The notes: generated from the sequence alone by a model not told the origin. Positions 17,705 to 26,013 are shown, numbered from the stretch's first letter. The stretch is 64,000 bases of DNA from Rhizobium etli CFN 42 (GCF_000092045.1 NC_007761.1:3413001-3477000); one strand, 5' to 3'. A program made the numbers and translations.

Positions 17705-17719
17705 TGAGTAAGAAAGTCA
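17705..17719. promoter_or_regulatory. Candidate IRO box (RirA site) in the divergent tonB/hmuP promoter
   Basis: TGA, nine bases, TCA (TGAGTAAGAAAGTCA) matches the rhizobial iron-responsive operator bound by RirA. It lies 44 bp before hmuP and about 100 bp from the orf1-tonB start, so one site could serve both directions. On the minus strand TTGACT (17720-17715) overlaps it as a possible -35. Confidence 0.6.
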
Positions 17720-17762
17720 AGTTAATTGTCGCCACAACCGGAGACTACCGATCCCCGGCCTC

Positions 17763-17963
17763 ATGGAATTGCCAACCGAAATGATGGTTGAAAAGCCAGA
17801 TAGCTTTAAGCATGCGCCACTGCCCAGCGAGCCGGCGGCGCAACAGCGGATCGTCGAAAGCGCGGATCTCTTCCGCGGCACGAACGAGATCATGATCAAA
17901 CACGACGGGCTGGTCTACCGCCTGAAGATCACCCGCCAGGGCAAGCTCATTCTCAATAAATAG
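17763..17963 (+). CDS. hmuP: Haemin uptake protein HmuP (HemP family)
   Basis: This encodes 66 residues. The C-terminal half (SADLFRGTNEIMIKHDGLVYRLKITRQGKLILNK) is the HemP/HmuP domain. In rhizobia HmuP is required for expression of haem-receptor genes, acting as a regulator. It opens the hmuPSTUV order seen here. The start lacks a clear ribosome-binding site; ATG codons at 17781 or 17784 are alternatives. Confidence 0.85.
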   Translation: MELPTEMMVEKPDSFKHAPLPSEPAAQQRIVESADLFRGTNEIMIKHDGLVYRLKITRQGKLILNK

Positions 17964-17982
17964 GACCATAAGTAGGTAAGAC

Positions 17983-19032
17983 ATGACTGAGCAGAAAAGA
18001 CCATCGCCGGCCGAAATCCGTGCGTTTCGCGCCGAAAATCCGAAAATGCGTGAGCGCGACATCGCCGCCCGGCTGAAGATTTCCGAGGCAGCCCTCGTCG
18101 CCGCCGAAACCGGCATCAGCATCACCCGCATCGACGGCAGCGCGACGAAGCTTCTCGAGCGCGTGGAACGCCTCGGCGAGGTGATGGCTCTGTCGCGCAA
18201 CGAAAGCGCGGTGCACGAAAAGATCGGCGTTTTCGAAAACATCAAGACCGGCATGCAGAGCGCAATCGTGCTGGGTGAGAATATCGACCTGCGCATCTTC
18301 CCGAGCCGCTGGGAGCACGGCTTCGCCGTCTCCAAGAAGGATGGCGATCAGGAACGCCTCAGCCTGCAATATTTCGACAAGGCAGGGAACGCCGTGCATA
18401 AGGTGCACCTGCGCCCGAATTCGAATATCCAGGCCTATCATGCGATCGTCGCCGAGCTGAAGCTCGAAGACCAGTCTCAGGAATTCGTCGAGGCCGAGGT
18501 CTCGAATACCGCCGACGAAGCTGCCGATGTCAGCCGCGACGAGCTACGCGAAAACTGGCGCAAGCTGACCGATACCCACGAATTCTTCGGCATGCTGAAG
18601 CGCCTGAAGATCGGCCGCCAGGCGGCCATCCGCAACGTCGGCGACGACTATGCCTGGAAGCTCGACAACACCGCGACCGCCGAGATGATGCATGCTTCGG
18701 TGAAATCGGGCCTGCCGATCATGTGCTTCGTAGCCAATAGCGGCATCGTTCAGATCCATTCCGGGCCGATCTTCAATGTGCAGGCGATGGGGCCGTGGAT
18801 CAACATCATGGACCCGACCTTCCACCTGCATCTGCGCCAGGATCACATCGCCGAGACCTGGGCCGTGCGCAAGCCGACCAGGGACGGCCACGTCACCTCG
18901 CTGGAGGCCTACAATGTCGAAGGCGAGATGATCATCCAGTTCTTCGGCAAGCGAAAGGAAGGCTTCGGCGAACGCAGCGAATGGCGCGAGATCATCGAAA
19001 GCCTGCCGCGGGCAGCAAGTGTCGCCGCATAA
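17983..19032 (+). CDS. hmuS: Haemin-degrading factor / haem-handling protein HmuS
   Basis: This encodes 349 residues made of two related HemS halves (about 1-180 and 190-349). Recognisable segments are EIRAFRAENPKMRERDIAARL, VMALSRNESAVHEKIGVFEN, HEFFGMLKRLKIGRQAAIRNVG and SGPIFNVQAMGPWINIMDPTFHLHL. It binds cytoplasmic haem and passes it to or participates in degradation. A TAGGTAAG site precedes the ATG. It is 19 bases from hmuP and leads into the transporter genes. Confidence 0.9.
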   Translation: MTEQKRPSPAEIRAFRAENPKMRERDIAARLKISEAALVAAETGISITRIDGSATKLLERVERLGEVMALSRNESAVHEKIGVFENIKTGMQSAIVLGENIDLRIFPSRWEHGFAVSKKDGDQERLSLQYFDKAGNAVHKVHLRPNSNIQAYHAIVAELKLEDQSQEFVEAEVSNTADEAADVSRDELRENWRKLTDTHEFFGMLKRLKIGRQAAIRNVGDDYAWKLDNTATAEMMHASVKSGLPIMCFVANSGIVQIHSGPIFNVQAMGPWINIMDPTFHLHLRQDHIAETWAVRKPTRDGHVTSLEAYNVEGEMIIQFFGKRKEGFGERSEWREIIESLPRAASVAA

Positions 19033-19043
19033 GGATCACAGCA

Positions 19044-19973
19044 ATGACGATGCGTAACAACCTGCGCGGGAATCGCCTTTGGGAGCTGGCCCTGACGGCA
19101 GCCGTCTTCGCACTGCCGCTGATCCCCACGGCGCCGGCCGGCAATAGCTTTGCCTTCGTCCACGTCGCCTATGCCGAGGAGAAGAGGCTCGACACCTCAC
19201 GCCTGGTTTCGGTCGGCGGCGACGTCACCGAGATCATCTATGCGCTCGGCGAGGAAAGCCGGCTGATCGCCCGCGATACCACAAGCCTCTATCCGGAGGC
19301 GGCGCTGAAGCTGCCGAACGTCGGATACATGCGCGCGCTCTCGCCGGAAGGCATTCTTGCCATGAACCCGACCACGATCATCGCCGTCGAAGGGTCCGGT
19401 CCGCCGGAGGCGCTTGCTGTGCTGAAGAATGCCAGCGTGCCCTTCGAGACCGTGCCGAGCACTTTTACCCGCGACGGCATCATCGCCAAGATCGACCGGG
19501 TCGGCACGCTGCTCGGCGTACCCGACAAGGCGAAGGCGCTCGAAGAAAAGGTCGCGACCGATCTCGATGCGGCGATCGCCGATGCCGAAAAGCGCCCTGA
19601 GACCGAGCGCAAGCGCGTTCTCTTCATCCTCAGCGCCCAGAACGGCCGGATCATGGCATCTGGCACCGGCACGGCGGCCGACGGCGTCATCAAGCTCGCC
19701 GGCGCGGTCAACGCCGTGGGCGTATTCCCGGGCTACAAGCCGCTGACGGACGAGGCGATCATCGAAGCCAAGCCCGACATTATTCTGATGATGAACCGCG
19801 GCGATGGCGCCAGCACCAAGAATGAGGACCTGCTGGCGCAGCCGGCAATTGCGCTGACGCCGGCCGGCGAGAAGAAAGCGATCATCAGGATGGACGGCGT
19901 CTACCTGCTCGGCTTCGGCCCGCGCACGGCAGCCGCCGTGCGGGACCTGAACGCGGCGATCTACGGGGGCTGA
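19044..19973 (+). CDS. hmuT: Haem ABC transporter periplasmic binding protein HmuT
   Basis: This encodes 309 residues. A long signal peptide (cleavage near HVAYAEE) precedes a TroA-type two-lobe domain: RLVSVGGDVTEIIYALGEESRLIARDTTSLYP and later GYKPLTDEAIIEAKPDIILMMNRG. It carries haem from the receptor to HmuUV. The frame continues upstream into hmuS, but the ATG at 19044, 11 bases after the hmuS stop, gives the signal peptide directly. Confidence 0.88.
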   Translation: MTMRNNLRGNRLWELALTAAVFALPLIPTAPAGNSFAFVHVAYAEEKRLDTSRLVSVGGDVTEIIYALGEESRLIARDTTSLYPEAALKLPNVGYMRALSPEGILAMNPTTIIAVEGSGPPEALAVLKNASVPFETVPSTFTRDGIIAKIDRVGTLLGVPDKAKALEEKVATDLDAAIADAEKRPETERKRVLFILSAQNGRIMASGTGTAADGVIKLAGAVNAVGVFPGYKPLTDEAIIEAKPDIILMMNRGDGASTKNEDLLAQPAIALTPAGEKKAIIRMDGVYLLGFGPRTAAAVRDLNAAIYGG

Positions 19974-19975
19974 TC

Positions 19976-21088
19976 ATGGCCCTGCCGCAAGCCATGACGG
20001 AACGAAGGCGACGATTTCCGCTGGCAGAGATGCGTGACATCAGGCAGGCGGGCGACAGGACGCGCCTCGCCCTGCTGGCGATAGCCCTGCTCGTCGCCGG
20101 CTCTATCTTCTCGATGCTGGTTTCGGTGACGACGGGCGCCTCGGATGCCTCGATCGTCGACGTCATCGCCAACATCGCCGGCTCCGAGACGGCGCTCAGC
20201 GCCCGCGACCGCATCATCATCTTCGATATCCGTCTGCCCCGCACGATTCTCGGCTTCCTCATCGGCGCCTCGCTGGCGGTTTCGGGCACGGTGATGCAGG
20301 GCCTGTTCCGCAATCCGCTGGCCGATCCCGGCCTTGTCGGCGTCTCCTCCGGCGCAAGCTTCGGAGCGGTCGCAATGATCGTGCTCGGCGGTGGTCTCGC
20401 AGCCCCGTTCGAGGCGCCTCTCGGCATCTACGCACTGCCCGCGGCTGCCTTCGGCGGCGGCCTCGCCACGACGCTGCTGCTCTACAGGATCGCCACCCGT
20501 CACGGCCAGACGTCCGTGGCGACGATGCTGCTGGCCGGCATTGCGCTCGGCGCGCTTGCGCTGGCCCTGACCGGCCTGCTGATCTACATGGCGAACGACC
20601 AGCAGCTGCGCGACCTAACCTTCTGGAGCATGGGCTCGCTTGCCGGCGCCACATGGACGAAGATCGCCGCCGCCGGCCCGATCGTGCTTCTGTCCTTCAC
20701 CGCCCTTCCCTTCATGGCCCGCGGCCTCAATGCCATCACGCTCGGCGAGGCCGCTGCCTTTCACATGGGCGTCCCAGTACAGCGGCTGAAGAATGTCGCG
20801 ATCGTCGGCGTCGCGGCCGCGACCGGCGCTTCCGTCGCCGTCAGCGGCGGCATCGGCTTCGTCGGCATCGTCGTGCCGCACATCCTGCGCATGGCGATCG
20901 GCCCGGACCATCGTTTCCTGCTGCCGGCCGCAGCCCTTCTCGGCGGCTCGCTGCTGATCTTCGCCGACGTGCTGGCGCGCACCCTGGTCGCTCCTGCCGA
21001 GCTGCCGATCGGCATCATCACCGCCGCGGTCGGTGGACCGTTCTTCCTGTGGATCCTGCTGAAGCAGCGTTCGCGCCTTGCCCTCTGA
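19976..21088 (+). CDS. hmuU: Haem ABC transporter permease HmuU (FecCD family)
   Basis: This encodes 370 residues with about nine to ten helices. FecCD hallmarks are DIRLPRTILGFLIGASLAVSGTVMQGLFRNPLADPGLVGVSSGA and GGIGFVGIVVPHILRMAIGPDHR. It forms the inner-membrane haem channel as a dimer with HmuV. It starts two bases after the hmuT stop. Confidence 0.9.
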   Translation: MALPQAMTERRRRFPLAEMRDIRQAGDRTRLALLAIALLVAGSIFSMLVSVTTGASDASIVDVIANIAGSETALSARDRIIIFDIRLPRTILGFLIGASLAVSGTVMQGLFRNPLADPGLVGVSSGASFGAVAMIVLGGGLAAPFEAPLGIYALPAAAFGGGLATTLLLYRIATRHGQTSVATMLLAGIALGALALALTGLLIYMANDQQLRDLTFWSMGSLAGATWTKIAAAGPIVLLSFTALPFMARGLNAITLGEAAAFHMGVPVQRLKNVAIVGVAAATGASVAVSGGIGFVGIVVPHILRMAIGPDHRFLLPAAALLGGSLLIFADVLARTLVAPAELPIGIITAAVGGPFFLWILLKQRSRLAL

Positions 21089-21109
21089 GCGACTTGTGAG
21101 CGACGTCAG

Positions 21110-21904
21110 ATGATCGAAGTTTCCGGCCTCTCCGTGCGCCTTTCCGGCAAATCGATCATCAGCGACGTCACCTTTGCCGCAAAGGCCGGCGAGCTGACGG
21201 CGATCGCCGGACCGAACGGCTCCGGCAAGACAACGACGATGAAGGCGATATCAGGCGAGCTCGCCTATGACGGCTCGGTGCGCATCGGCGGCGACGAGGT
21301 GAAGGGGCTGAAACCCTGGCAGCTTGCCGCCGTTCGCGGCGTGCTGCCGCAGGCAAGCACCATTTCCTTTCCCTTCACCGTGCGCGAGATCGTCCGAATG
21401 GGCCTGACCTCGGGCCTGAACCTGCACCCCGACAAATCAGATCAGGCGGCCGCCGCCGCTCTCGCTTCCGTCGACCTTGTCGGCTTCGAAGGCCGCTTTT
21501 ACCAGGAGCTTTCGGGCGGCGAACAGCAGCGCGTGCAGCTTGCCCGCGTGCTCTGCCAGATTTCCGAACCCATCGTCGACGGCAAGCCCTGCTGGCTGCT
21601 GCTCGACGAACCGGTTTCGAGCCTCGACATCAGCCACCAGCTGACCATCATGACGCTCGCCCGCAATTTCTGCAAACGCGGCGGCGGCGTCATCGCCGTC
21701 ATGCACGACCTGAACCTGACCGCTCTTTTTGCCGACCGCGTCGTCCTGATCAAGTCAGGCCGGCTCGCCGCCGCCGGCAGCATCGAGGAAGTGCTGACCG
21801 ACGCGACGATGCTTTCGGTCTTTGGTTGCGCGCTGCGGATCAATCAGATCCCGGCTGATGGCACGCCTTTCGTGCTCGCCCACAGCGCCCTCTCCTGTCC
21901 CTGA
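21110..21904 (+). CDS. hmuV: Haem ABC transporter ATPase HmuV
   Basis: This encodes 264 residues with Walker A GPNGSGKTTTMKAISG, signature LSGGEQQRVQLARVL, Walker B CWLLLDEPVSSLD and the switch histidine in VIAVMHDLNLTALF. It powers haem import through HmuU. It closes the hmuPSTUV operon. The outer-membrane receptor gene is not in this window. Confidence 0.9.
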   Translation: MIEVSGLSVRLSGKSIISDVTFAAKAGELTAIAGPNGSGKTTTMKAISGELAYDGSVRIGGDEVKGLKPWQLAAVRGVLPQASTISFPFTVREIVRMGLTSGLNLHPDKSDQAAAAALASVDLVGFEGRFYQELSGGEQQRVQLARVLCQISEPIVDGKPCWLLLDEPVSSLDISHQLTIMTLARNFCKRGGGVIAVMHDLNLTALFADRVVLIKSGRLAAAGSIEEVLTDATMLSVFGCALRINQIPADGTPFVLAHSALSCP

Positions 21905-21916
21905 GCCTGCGCGCGC

Positions 21917-21941
21917 GGAACTTTTGCCCCGTCAAAACGTT
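21917..21941 (+). promoter_or_regulatory. EcfG-type promoter before the DUF883/YqjE pair
   Basis: GGAAC (21917-21921), 16 bases, CGTT (21938-21941) is a perfect EcfG consensus, 110 bases before the DUF883 start codon. It lies just after the hmuV stop, so the two stress membrane genes should be transcribed independently of haem uptake. Confidence 0.7.
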
Positions 21942-22051
21942 GTCGGCAATGATCTGGGTCAATGCCGGGCGACATCATTCATGCAACGGACGGTGGTGAC
22001 CCTCGTGCGAAACAGGCGGGCTCGCGCGCGCCCCAGCCAATGGAGACAGCA

Positions 22052-22396
22052 ATGAGCTATTCTATCTTCCAGTCCGGCCGCAGCCGCCGCAACGGCACCT
22101 TCCACCATCTCGAATCCAGTATCGAAGAACAGCTCGAGGCATTGCGCGACGAGCTCGCCGAACTGACGCGCCTCGTCGGCAAGAACTCGCGCCACCAGAG
22201 CGAGAAGATTCGCAGCCAAGCCAACGCCGGCTATGAGGAACTGCTCAGCCGCAGCGAGGATCTCCTGCGCGAGCTGCAGCACGGCTATGAGCGCGGAGCC
22301 ACCGAAATGCGCGAGACGGTGCGCAAACATCCGCTGGCAACCATCGGCGCCGCTGCCGCTTTCGGCTTGGCCATCGCCTTCCTCGCCCGTCGCTGA
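22052..22396 (+). CDS. DUF883 (ElaB/YqjD-type) tail-anchored membrane protein
   Basis: This encodes 114 residues. A long charged coiled coil (about residues 18-90, ESSIEEQLEALRDELAELTRLV) is followed by the conserved VRKHPLATIGAAAAFGLAIAFLARR tail helix. In E. coli such proteins anchor in the inner membrane and bind ribosomes in stationary phase. A perfect EcfG promoter in front and a YqjE-like gene behind reproduce the yqjD-yqjE arrangement under a stress sigma factor. Confidence 0.82.
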   Translation: MSYSIFQSGRSRRNGTFHHLESSIEEQLEALRDELAELTRLVGKNSRHQSEKIRSQANAGYEELLSRSEDLLRELQHGYERGATEMRETVRKHPLATIGAAAAFGLAIAFLARR

Positions 22397-22405
22397 GGAA
22401 GCGCG

Positions 22406-22804
22406 ATGCTCTCGATCCTTAGCCTGCTGACGGGCGCAAGCGTGCATCGGACCGTCGCGCGCGTCAAACGCAGCAGCATCTTCATTGCGCTTGCCGCGCT
22501 CTTCCTCCTCACAGCCTATGCGCTGGCGGTGGCCGCCGGCGCCATTTGGCTCGCCGGCATCTACGGTCCGCTCGCCGCCGTCCTCTTCCTGGCCGTCGGC
22601 GCGCTGCTGATCGCAATCATCATGCTGGTGGTGATGTCGATCATCAACGCCCGCGAGGCACGCCGCGCCCGCGATCGCCGTGCGGCGCTGGAATCTCTGG
22701 CGACGGTCGGCATCGGCCTCGTCCGCGCCCAACCGCTGCTCACCGCCGGCGTCCTGGCCGCCATCGTCGCGGCCAATCTTATGGGTTCGAAGCGGGAGGA
22801 TTAA
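22406..22804 (+). CDS. YqjE/Holin-X family membrane protein (phage holin family domain)
   Basis: This encodes 132 residues. Two adjacent hydrophobic helices (IFIALAALFLLTAYALAVAAG and AAVLFLAVGALLIAIIMLVVMS) are followed by a basic stretch and a last weak helix. This is the plan of YqjE-like proteins, which are named for holin resemblance but are not phage genes. GAGGAAG precedes the ATG, 9 bases after the DUF883 stop. Confidence 0.75.
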   Translation: MLSILSLLTGASVHRTVARVKRSSIFIALAALFLLTAYALAVAAGAIWLAGIYGPLAAVLFLAVGALLIAIIMLVVMSIINAREARRARDRRAALESLATVGIGLVRAQPLLTAGVLAAIVAANLMGSKRED

Positions 22805-22887
22805 GGGAGCCACTCGCTCGCCTACAAGAACAGAGGTAGGAAGGTGTGCTATCCCCTTTCTACACGCAAGCAAAAGACTCTCCCTCA

Positions 22888-22908
22888 TTCCTGTGACAGG
22901 CACAGGAA
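22888..22908. terminator. Hairpin between the YqjE-like gene and ecfG
   Basis: TTCCTGTG and CACAGGAA pair perfectly around ACAGG, in the roughly 210-bp gap between convergent genes. There is no T-run, so it is a weak terminator candidate. Nothing else is seen between 22805 and 23013. Confidence 0.4.
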
Positions 22909-23013
22909 CGAAGGAGGAGGGGTAGTGCCTCGAATAACAACCGCCACAGCGTCCGCCCCGTGCGCCGGCGCGCCCACGAGGCAGCCCGCTTCCTTTTCAA
23001 GCACAATCGCTTG

Positions 23014-23571
23014 TCAGAACGCAAAAGCCTTCGATGTCAGCGGCGCCGAAGTCGCATCCGGGCCGAAATCGGCCTCGCCTGAAATTTGCAGCAGTTCCTG
23101 CAGGCGCTGCCGCGCCCGGTTGACACGGCTTTTGATGGTGCCAACGGCGCAGCCGCAGATTTCGGCCGCCTCTTCGTATGAAAAACCTGAGGCACCGACG
23201 AGAATGATCGCCTCGCGCTGGTCCGGCGGCAGCTGATCGAGCGCCTTCTTGAAATCCTGGAGATCGAGCGCGCCATACTGCGAGGGATGCATGGCCATCG
23301 ATTCCGTGAACAGCCCGTCGCTGTCCTGCACCTCGCGACCGCTCTTGCGCATCTGGCTGTAGAGTTCGTTACGCAGGATCGTGAAGAGCCAGGCCTTCAT
23401 ATTGGTGCCCATCTCGAAATGGTCCTGCTTGGCCCAGGCCTTCATGATGGTGTCCTGGACGAGATCGTCGGCGCGATCGTGGCGTCCGATCAGCGAAATG
23501 GCAAAGGCGCGAAGGCTAGGGAGGGCCGCCAGCAATTCCCGCTTAAAGCTGGGTTGCAGTTTCTCTTCCAT
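23014..23571 (-). CDS. ecfG: EcfG-type extracytoplasmic-function sigma factor (general stress response)
   Basis: This encodes 185 residues. Region 2 (LRAFAISLIGRHDRADDLVQDTIMKAWAKQDHF then TNMKAWLFTILRNELYSQ) and region 4 (LPPDQREAIILVGASGFSYEEAAEICGCAVGTIKSRVNRARQRL) are those of EcfG/RpoE2-type factors, and there is no fused anti-sigma or extension. It directs RNA polymerase to GGAAC-N16/17-CGTT promoters once NepR is removed by PhyR. It lies 9 bases downstream of nepR. Several matching promoters occur in this window. Confidence 0.9.
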   Translation of the reverse strand: MEEKLQPSFKRELLAALPSLRAFAISLIGRHDRADDLVQDTIMKAWAKQDHFEMGTNMKAWLFTILRNELYSQMRKSGREVQDSDGLFTESMAMHPSQYGALDLQDFKKALDQLPPDQREAIILVGASGFSYEEAAEICGCAVGTIKSRVNRARQRLQELLQISGEADFGPDATSAPLTSKAFAF

Positions 23572-23580
23572 GCGACGATC

Positions 23581-23790
23581 CTATTCGGCCATCTTGGCAG
23601 AAGCCATCATTTCAGCATGGTCGAGCTTTTCGAGAAGGTCGAGAAAACGATCGGGGATCGCCTCTTCCTGTGCCGCGGCATAGAGCGACCGCAGCTTGAC
23701 GCCGATCTGGTTGTTCGGGTCCAGAATATCGCTTGCCCGCAGCTCCAGCTTCCGCTGATCCGCCGCCTCTTTATTTCGTGTAGTCATCAA
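23581..23790 (-). CDS. nepR: NepR anti-sigma factor
   Basis: This encodes 69 residues. The conserved NepR core (NNQIGVKLRSLYAAAQEEAIPDRFLDLLEKLDHAE) is clear. NepR sequesters EcfG; phosphorylated PhyR mimics a sigma factor and draws it off. It is cotranscribed with ecfG and divergent from phyR, the classical arrangement. Confidence 0.9.
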   Translation of the reverse strand: MMTTRNKEAADQRKLELRASDILDPNNQIGVKLRSLYAAAQEEAIPDRFLDLLEKLDHAEMMASAKMAE

Positions 23791-23930
23791 CTCGTCTTCT
23801 CACCGTTATCTGTTCCAGAGGCGTGCAATCAAGAAATCAACCACCGACACCGACCGTTCCACTATCGATATCGCTGATATTTGCCGCGGCATGGATCAAA
23901 ATGCTACGCCCCTTCTTTGTCGGGTGGAAT

Positions 23931-23955
23931 AATGCGGCGCGACAAAAAAAGTTCC
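23931..23955 (-). promoter_or_regulatory. EcfG-type promoter for nepR-ecfG
   Basis: Read on the minus strand: GGAAC (23955-23951), 16 bases, CATT (23934-23931). This departs from CGTT by one base but keeps the TT at the spacing reported for rhizobial RpoE2 promoters. It is about 140 bases before nepR and implies positive autoregulation. Confidence 0.55.
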
Positions 23956-23964
23956 TGCCGTTCC

Positions 23965-23989
23965 GGAACTTTTTTACCAAGGCAGCGTT
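23965..23989 (+). promoter_or_regulatory. EcfG-type promoter for phyR
   Basis: GGAAC (23965-23969), 16 bases, CGTT (23986-23989) is a perfect consensus 45 bases before the phyR start. Its GGAAC is the right half of the palindrome GTTCCGGAAC (23960-23969). Confidence 0.75.
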
Positions 23990-24034
23990 AACTGCCCATT
24001 GAACCTACGACCGGCCTGCATACGGGAGCCCTTG

Positions 24035-24829
24035 ATGACACTTTCTACTCGAATTGCGCCGCACCTTCCTTATCTGCGTCGCTATTCCCGCGCCCTTACC
24101 GGCACCCAGACTTCAGGCGATGCTTATGTCGCTGCCGTTCTCGAAGCCATTATAGCCGATTTGTCGATTTTCCCGGATACGGCCAATGACCGGGTCGCAC
24201 TTTACAAACTGTTCACGCAACTGTTTGGTTCCACCGCGGTCCAGATTCCGGAGCCGACTTCCCCTTATGCATGGGAACAGCGCGCCACGCTCAACCTGTC
24301 CAAGGTTTCGCCGGGCGCCCGTCAGGCCTTCCTGCTCGCCTCGGTGGAGAATTTTCGCGTTGCAGAAATCGCGGAAATTCTCGAACTCGATGAACAGGAT
24401 GTCATGCAGTTGCTCAACAAGGCCTCGCAGGAAATCTCCCGTCAGGTCGCAACCGACATCATGATTATCGAGGATGAACCGCTGATCGCTATGGACATAG
24501 AGCAGATGGTCGAAAGCCTCGGCCATCGTGTCACCGGCATTGCCCGCACGCATGCTGAAGCCGTAGCGCTCTACAACAAGACAAAGCCGAGCATGGTGCT
24601 CGCTGACATCCAGCTTGCCGACGGCAGTTCCGGCATAGACGCGGTCAACGACATCCTCAAGACGTCGAGTGTGCCGGTGATCTTCATCACCGCGTTCCCG
24701 GAACGGCTTTTGACGGGCGAACGCCCCGAACCCACTTTCCTCGTCACCAAACCGTTCAATCCCGACATGGTCAAAGCCCTGATCAGTCAAGCGCTTTTCT
24801 TCAATGAATCGACCAAGGTAGCCGCCTGA
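24035..24829 (+). CDS. phyR: PhyR response regulator (sigma-mimic anti-anti-sigma factor)
   Basis: This encodes 264 residues. The N-terminal half (about 1-140) is a sigma-like domain (YLRRYSRALTGTQTSGDAYVAAVLEAI and VSPGARQAFLLASVENFRVAEIAEIL). The C-terminal half is a receiver with acidic pocket EDEP, phosphoacceptor Asp in VLADIQLADGSSG, Thr in VIFITAFPE and Lys in VTKPFNP. On phosphorylation it binds NepR and frees EcfG. The ATG at 24035 follows GGGAGC; a TTG at 23999 is in frame but less likely. Confidence 0.92.
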   Translation: MTLSTRIAPHLPYLRRYSRALTGTQTSGDAYVAAVLEAIIADLSIFPDTANDRVALYKLFTQLFGSTAVQIPEPTSPYAWEQRATLNLSKVSPGARQAFLLASVENFRVAEIAEILELDEQDVMQLLNKASQEISRQVATDIMIIEDEPLIAMDIEQMVESLGHRVTGIARTHAEAVALYNKTKPSMVLADIQLADGSSGIDAVNDILKTSSVPVIFITAFPERLLTGERPEPTFLVTKPFNPDMVKALISQALFFNESTKVAA

Positions 24830-24849
24830 GACGCAATTTTCCGGTTCTC

Positions 24850-24875
24850 GGAACCAAACGACCGAGACAGGCGTT
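24850..24875 (+). promoter_or_regulatory. EcfG-type promoter for the sensor kinase
   Basis: GGAAC (24850-24854), 17 bases, CGTT (24872-24875), lying between phyR and the kinase gene. Both the sequence and the 17-base spacer are within the EcfG consensus. It would place the kinase in a positive loop. Confidence 0.65.
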
Positions 24876-24999
24876 CCGGTGCTACCGGGCCGCCCCGATG
24901 AGTTTAACGGTTTTTGCAACGCTTTATTCTAGAGTTGGCACGGGTGGCGCGGCGTTCCGTTAAGCGACGCTCCGAGATGTCACAGGGAAAGGCGGCCGA

Positions 25000-26013
25000 G
25001 TGAATACGACTGAACCATTGTCGGGCACGCCTTTCACCTTCGAAGGCAAAGCCGCAATGATGGAGCGGGCGCTCGGCAGCGCCGGGATTTCGATCCTCTG
25101 CCAGGACGCCCGGCTTTCAATCTTCTACGTCGAAAATCTGCCGCCGCACTTCGCAGCGCTTTTTATGCCTGGCGGCAGTGATGCCGCCCTATTCGGCGAT
25201 GTCCATGGCCAATATCTGACGGCGCTGAAACGCAGGGTGCTGGAGACTGGCATTCCCAACAATGCCGAGGTCGAGATCGACGTCGACGGGGAAATGCGTA
25301 CCTATGAATTGAAGATCCAACGCACCGGCGACCGCGGCACGATTGGACTTCTGTCCGTGATGACTGAGGTCACTGAAAGCCGGCATCGCGAAAAAGTGCT
25401 GAAATCGCTGCTGCGTGAGCTCTCCCACCGTTCGAAGAACCTTCTCGCCATCATTCAGGGCATTGCGACCCAAACTGCGCGCAACACGCTCTCGCTCGAC
25501 AGCTTCCTCCTCAAGTTCCGCGGCAGGCTGCAATCGCTTTCCAATTCCCAGGACCTCGTCACGGATTCGAGCTGGCGGGGCGCCTATCTCTTCGAGCTCG
25601 CGGAAAAACAGTTCGCTCCCTACTGGCCGGAGACATCCGGCTCCATGCCGATCTACGGCATCAATGCCCATCTGACGCCGAATGCCGCCGTGCATCTCGG
25701 CCTCGCCCTCCACGAGCTCATTGTCAACTCCGCTTCCTACGGGGCAATATCAGGCGGCGCCACTTCAATCACGTTGAACTGCCGCGAAGCGATGATCAAC
25801 GACAGGAAGGCGATCGAGATCGCCTGGGCCGAAGTGCTGCAGGATCAGTCTGAAATTCACGAATTCAGCGACAACAGCTTCGGCCGCACAGTGCTGGAGC
25901 GTGTCGTGCCCTCGTCTGTCAACGGCAAAGCGGAATTGAGCCTGGTGCCCGGCCGCATAGAATATCGGCTGACTATTCCGGAAACCGAATTCGAGATCTT
26001 CAAGCGTGTGTAA
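25000..26013 (+). CDS. HWE/HisKA_2-family sensor histidine kinase, likely PhyR kinase
   Basis: This encodes 337 residues from a GTG. A PAS-like sensor fills about residues 20-125. The dimerisation/phosphoacceptor motif is LLRELSHRSKNLLAIIQGIA, with His in ELSHRSKN. The ATPase region has ALHELIVNSASYGAIS (N box with the HWE-type HEL) and a shortened C-terminal part. No membrane helix is seen, so it is cytoplasmic. Genes of this type next to phyR commonly encode the PhyR kinase; its own EcfG promoter supports that. Confidence 0.8.
   Translation: MNTTEPLSGTPFTFEGKAAMMERALGSAGISILCQDARLSIFYVENLPPHFAALFMPGGSDAALFGDVHGQYLTALKRRVLETGIPNNAEVEIDVDGEMRTYELKIQRTGDRGTIGLLSVMTEVTESRHREKVLKSLLRELSHRSKNLLAIIQGIATQTARNTLSLDSFLLKFRGRLQSLSNSQDLVTDSSWRGAYLFELAEKQFAPYWPETSGSMPIYGINAHLTPNAAVHLGLALHELIVNSASYGAISGGATSITLNCREAMINDRKAIEIAWAEVLQDQSEIHEFSDNSFGRTVLERVVPSSVNGKAELSLVPGRIEYRLTIPETEFEIFKRV

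Noticed and set aside
22406..22804. Prophage remnant because of the holin-family name
   Set aside because: The protein is YqjE-like and paired with DUF883 under a stress promoter; no other phage gene is near.
22805..23013. Short plus-strand open frame starting near 22844
   Set aside because: No ribosome-binding site, no recognisable domain, and it runs antisense into ecfG.
23943..23964. The second minus-strand GGAAC (23964-23960) as a nepR promoter
   Set aside because: No CGTT-like or TT element lies 16-19 bases downstream; the copy at 23955 fits better.
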